6,209 bases of DNA, taken from positions 1 through 6,209 of the forward strand of contig DIYS01000273.1 of NCBI GenBank assembly GCA_002429115.1. The letters run 5' to 3'. Below the pieces are notes generated by a model. That model worked only from the letters and a program-made list of their open reading frames with translations. It made no database searches and was not told where the DNA came from. The translations under genes and the position numbers were made by a program. Numbering within the stretch: the stretch's first letter is position 1; every line of letters begins with the position of its first letter. Shown here in pieces: positions 5,269-6,209 of the stretch. Source of the stretch: Saccharicrinis sp. UBA6048. Its GTDB lineage: Bacteria > Bacteroidota > Bacteroidia > Bacteroidales > Marinilabiliaceae.

Positions 5269-5913
5269 ATGAAAACAGCCCTTATTGCAGGATCAACCGG
5301 ATTGATTGGCCAATCGCTTTTGAGAATCTTACTGGACAGCACTGAATACGAAAAAGTCATTGCACTTGTCCGCCGCCCACTATCAATAGAGCACCCAAAG
5401 CTTAATGAACAAGTGATTGATTTCGATAACTTATCTGATTTAAAAAGCAGTAATTCTATTGATGATGTATTTTGTTGTATAGGTACCACCATAAAAACAG
5501 CAGGAAGCCAGGAAGCGTTTAGCAAGGTCGATTTAAGCTATGTTATTGAACTAGCCGAGTGGGCTAAACATTATAACTGTAAGTTATTTTCAGTCGTCAG
5601 TTCGGTTGGTGCAAAACCAAATACATCCAACTTCTATTTGCGAACAAAAGGCCAGATGGAAGATGCCATTTTACAGCTTGATATTCCTGGCGTTCATATT
5701 TTCCGTCCTTCTCTCCTACTGGGTAAGCGCAATGAGTTTCGACTAGCTGAAAAAATCTTCGAGAAACTAATGTTTGTATTAAATCCATTAATGATTGGAG
5801 ACCTTAGGAAATACAGAGCCATTAAAGCCAGCGATGTTGCACAAGCTATGTATAATAAAGCTCAAACAAACGTAAGTGGTATTCGTATTTTTAAAGGAGA
5901 TACAATTGCTTAG
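5269..5913 (+). CDS. NAD(P)-binding atypical SDR, HTATIP2/TIP30-like oxidoreductase
   Basis: This 214-residue cytoplasmic Rossmann-fold protein belongs to the atypical short-chain dehydrogenase group that includes human HTATIP2 (about 240 residues). The N-terminus has the dinucleotide loop GSTGLIG (G8, G11, G14). RR at 35-36, after the second beta strand, is compatible with NADP(H). DDVFCCIGTT (65-74) and FSKVDLSYV follow closely the HTATIP2 pattern. An SS-x-GA motif starts at 111, and Y123 with K127 in YLRTK supply the SDR Tyr-x3-Lys pair. FRPSLLLGKR (145-154) is the usual substrate-side motif. Physiological substrates are unknown in bacteria, so no reaction is assigned. The gene starts 81 bp beyond the peptidase stop, behind the terminator hairpin. 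I see no good promoter in that gap, so expression by read-through is possible. The ATG at 5269 is supported by the immediate KTALIAGSTG strand. The gene looks intact. Confidence 0.9.
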   Translation: MKTALIAGSTGLIGQSLLRILLDSTEYEKVIALVRRPLSIEHPKLNEQVIDFDNLSDLKSSNSIDDVFCCIGTTIKTAGSQEAFSKVDLSYVIELAEWAKHYNCKLFSVVSSVGAKPNTSNFYLRTKGQMEDAILQLDIPGVHIFRPSLLLGKRNEFRLAEKIFEKLMFVLNPLMIGDLRKYRAIKASDVAQAMYNKAQTNVSGIRIFKGDTIA

Positions 5914-6057
5914 TGAGTGAATGCTAAACAATAGTTAAAATCATTCAGATAGGGTGTTCAATTTTACATTCTAATTTTAACGCTATTTTTTTGAAGAATA
6001 AAGCATTAACAAATCAGAAACTCTTTTCGTTAGGGCGTTATTTACGTTCTGAAAATA
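5914..6057. other. AT-rich intergenic stretch beyond the oxidoreductase
   Basis: No gene is visible. TTAAAAT (5935-5941) and ATTTTAA (5973-5979) could pair ahead of a run of seven T (5986-5992). The stem is all A-T with a loop of about 31 bases, so it is only a poor terminator candidate for the oxidoreductase gene. Confidence 0.3.
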
Positions 6058-6119
6058 TTGCCTGAAAGGCAAATTCGTTTCAGGATAGGTTGTTTGAACA
6101 TAGTGAAATAAGGCCTATC
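6058..6119. repeat. Two-hairpin intergenic module, first copy
   Basis: TTGCCT (6058-6063), loop GAA and AGGCAA (6067-6072) form a perfect 6-bp hairpin. After an 11-base spacer, GATAGG (6084-6089) pairs with CCTATC (6114-6119). The inner TTGTTT/AAATAA lengthens that stem past a two-base bulge, with GTGAAA near the apex. A similar module follows at 6143. From memory, GCCTGAAAGGC-type hairpins followed by a longer stem are scattered in Bacteroidota intergenic DNA, resembling REP units. Confidence 0.5.
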
Positions 6120-6142
6120 GTTTATAACAATTATTGGATTGA

Positions 6143-6194
6143 GGTCTGAAAGACCGATACGTGATTAATCCCAAACGTACCTTTCGTCAGTATC
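6143..6194. repeat. Two-hairpin intergenic module, second copy
   Basis: GGTCT (6143-6147), loop GAA and AGACC (6151-6155) repeat the CT-GAA-AG design of the module at 6058 with different stem bases. Directly after it, GATAC (6156-6160), a bulged G and TGA (6162-6164) pair with TCAGTATC (6187-6194). The stems differ in sequence from the first module while the architecture is kept, as expected of structures under pairing constraint. The remaining 15 bases of the window show nothing further. Confidence 0.4.
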
Positions 6195-6209
6195 CGTCTC
6201 CACAATAAC

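Noticed and set aside
5247..5788. Minus-strand reading frames of 92 and 63 codons opposite the oxidoreductase gene
   Set aside because: They are shadows of a gene with clear Rossmann and SDR motifs on the plus strand and show no motif of their own.
5935..5992. A-T stem with T-run as terminator of the oxidoreductase gene
   Set aside because: The stem is only A-T pairs with a loop of about 31 bases; too weak to call.

Overview
The window looks like chromosomal DNA of a Bacteroidota bacterium, possibly of the Cytophagales or Sphingobacteriales type; rank below phylum is a guess. Supporting signs are moderate-to-low GC, A-rich translation leaders mostly without Shine-Dalgarno sites, promoter-like boxes of the TAnnTTTG type, a signal peptide ending in A|Q on a large S9 peptidase, and several families of short palindromic intergenic repeats of a kind common in that phylum.

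Layout. Four intact genes form two pairs on opposite strands. On the minus strand are a PLP-dependent cystathionine beta-synthase/cysteine synthase-type enzyme (179-1144) and a ten-helix EamA/DMT permease (1686-2561). On the plus strand are a secreted prolyl-oligopeptidase-family (S9) peptidase (3136-5187) and a small NAD(P)-binding oxidoreductase related to HTATIP2/TIP30 (5269-5913). Wide gaps or a terminator separate all of them, so each is probably its own transcription unit. I see no pathway linking the four: sulfur amino acid metabolism, metabolite export or import, periplasmic peptide breakdown and a housekeeping-type oxidoreductase.

The most interesting content lies between the genes. 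Positions 1-120 and 2646-3040 hold two copies of one palindromic repeat family. The second copy is split by a 282-bp segment (2734-3015) with imperfect terminal inverted repeats of 15 bp (13 matching) and a 7-bp direct duplication (CCGGCAG) on both sides. Removing the segment and one copy of the duplication gives a sequence that aligns without gaps to the intact copy at 77-120. The window therefore carries its own paralogous 'empty site', and the segment reads as a MITE-like non-autonomous insertion. It has G-rich plus-strand composition and two strong hairpins, and lies just upstream of the S9 peptidase promoter region.

A second structured element (1399-1504) has arms built of ATCTGTG/CACAGAT heptamers at about 10-bp spacing, enclosing two perfect small hairpins, a cloverleaf-like fold. 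A third type, two tandem two-hairpin modules that each begin with a CT-GAA-AG hairpin, fills the right end (6058-6194). I found no tRNA, rRNA, CRISPR array, transposase gene or phage gene.
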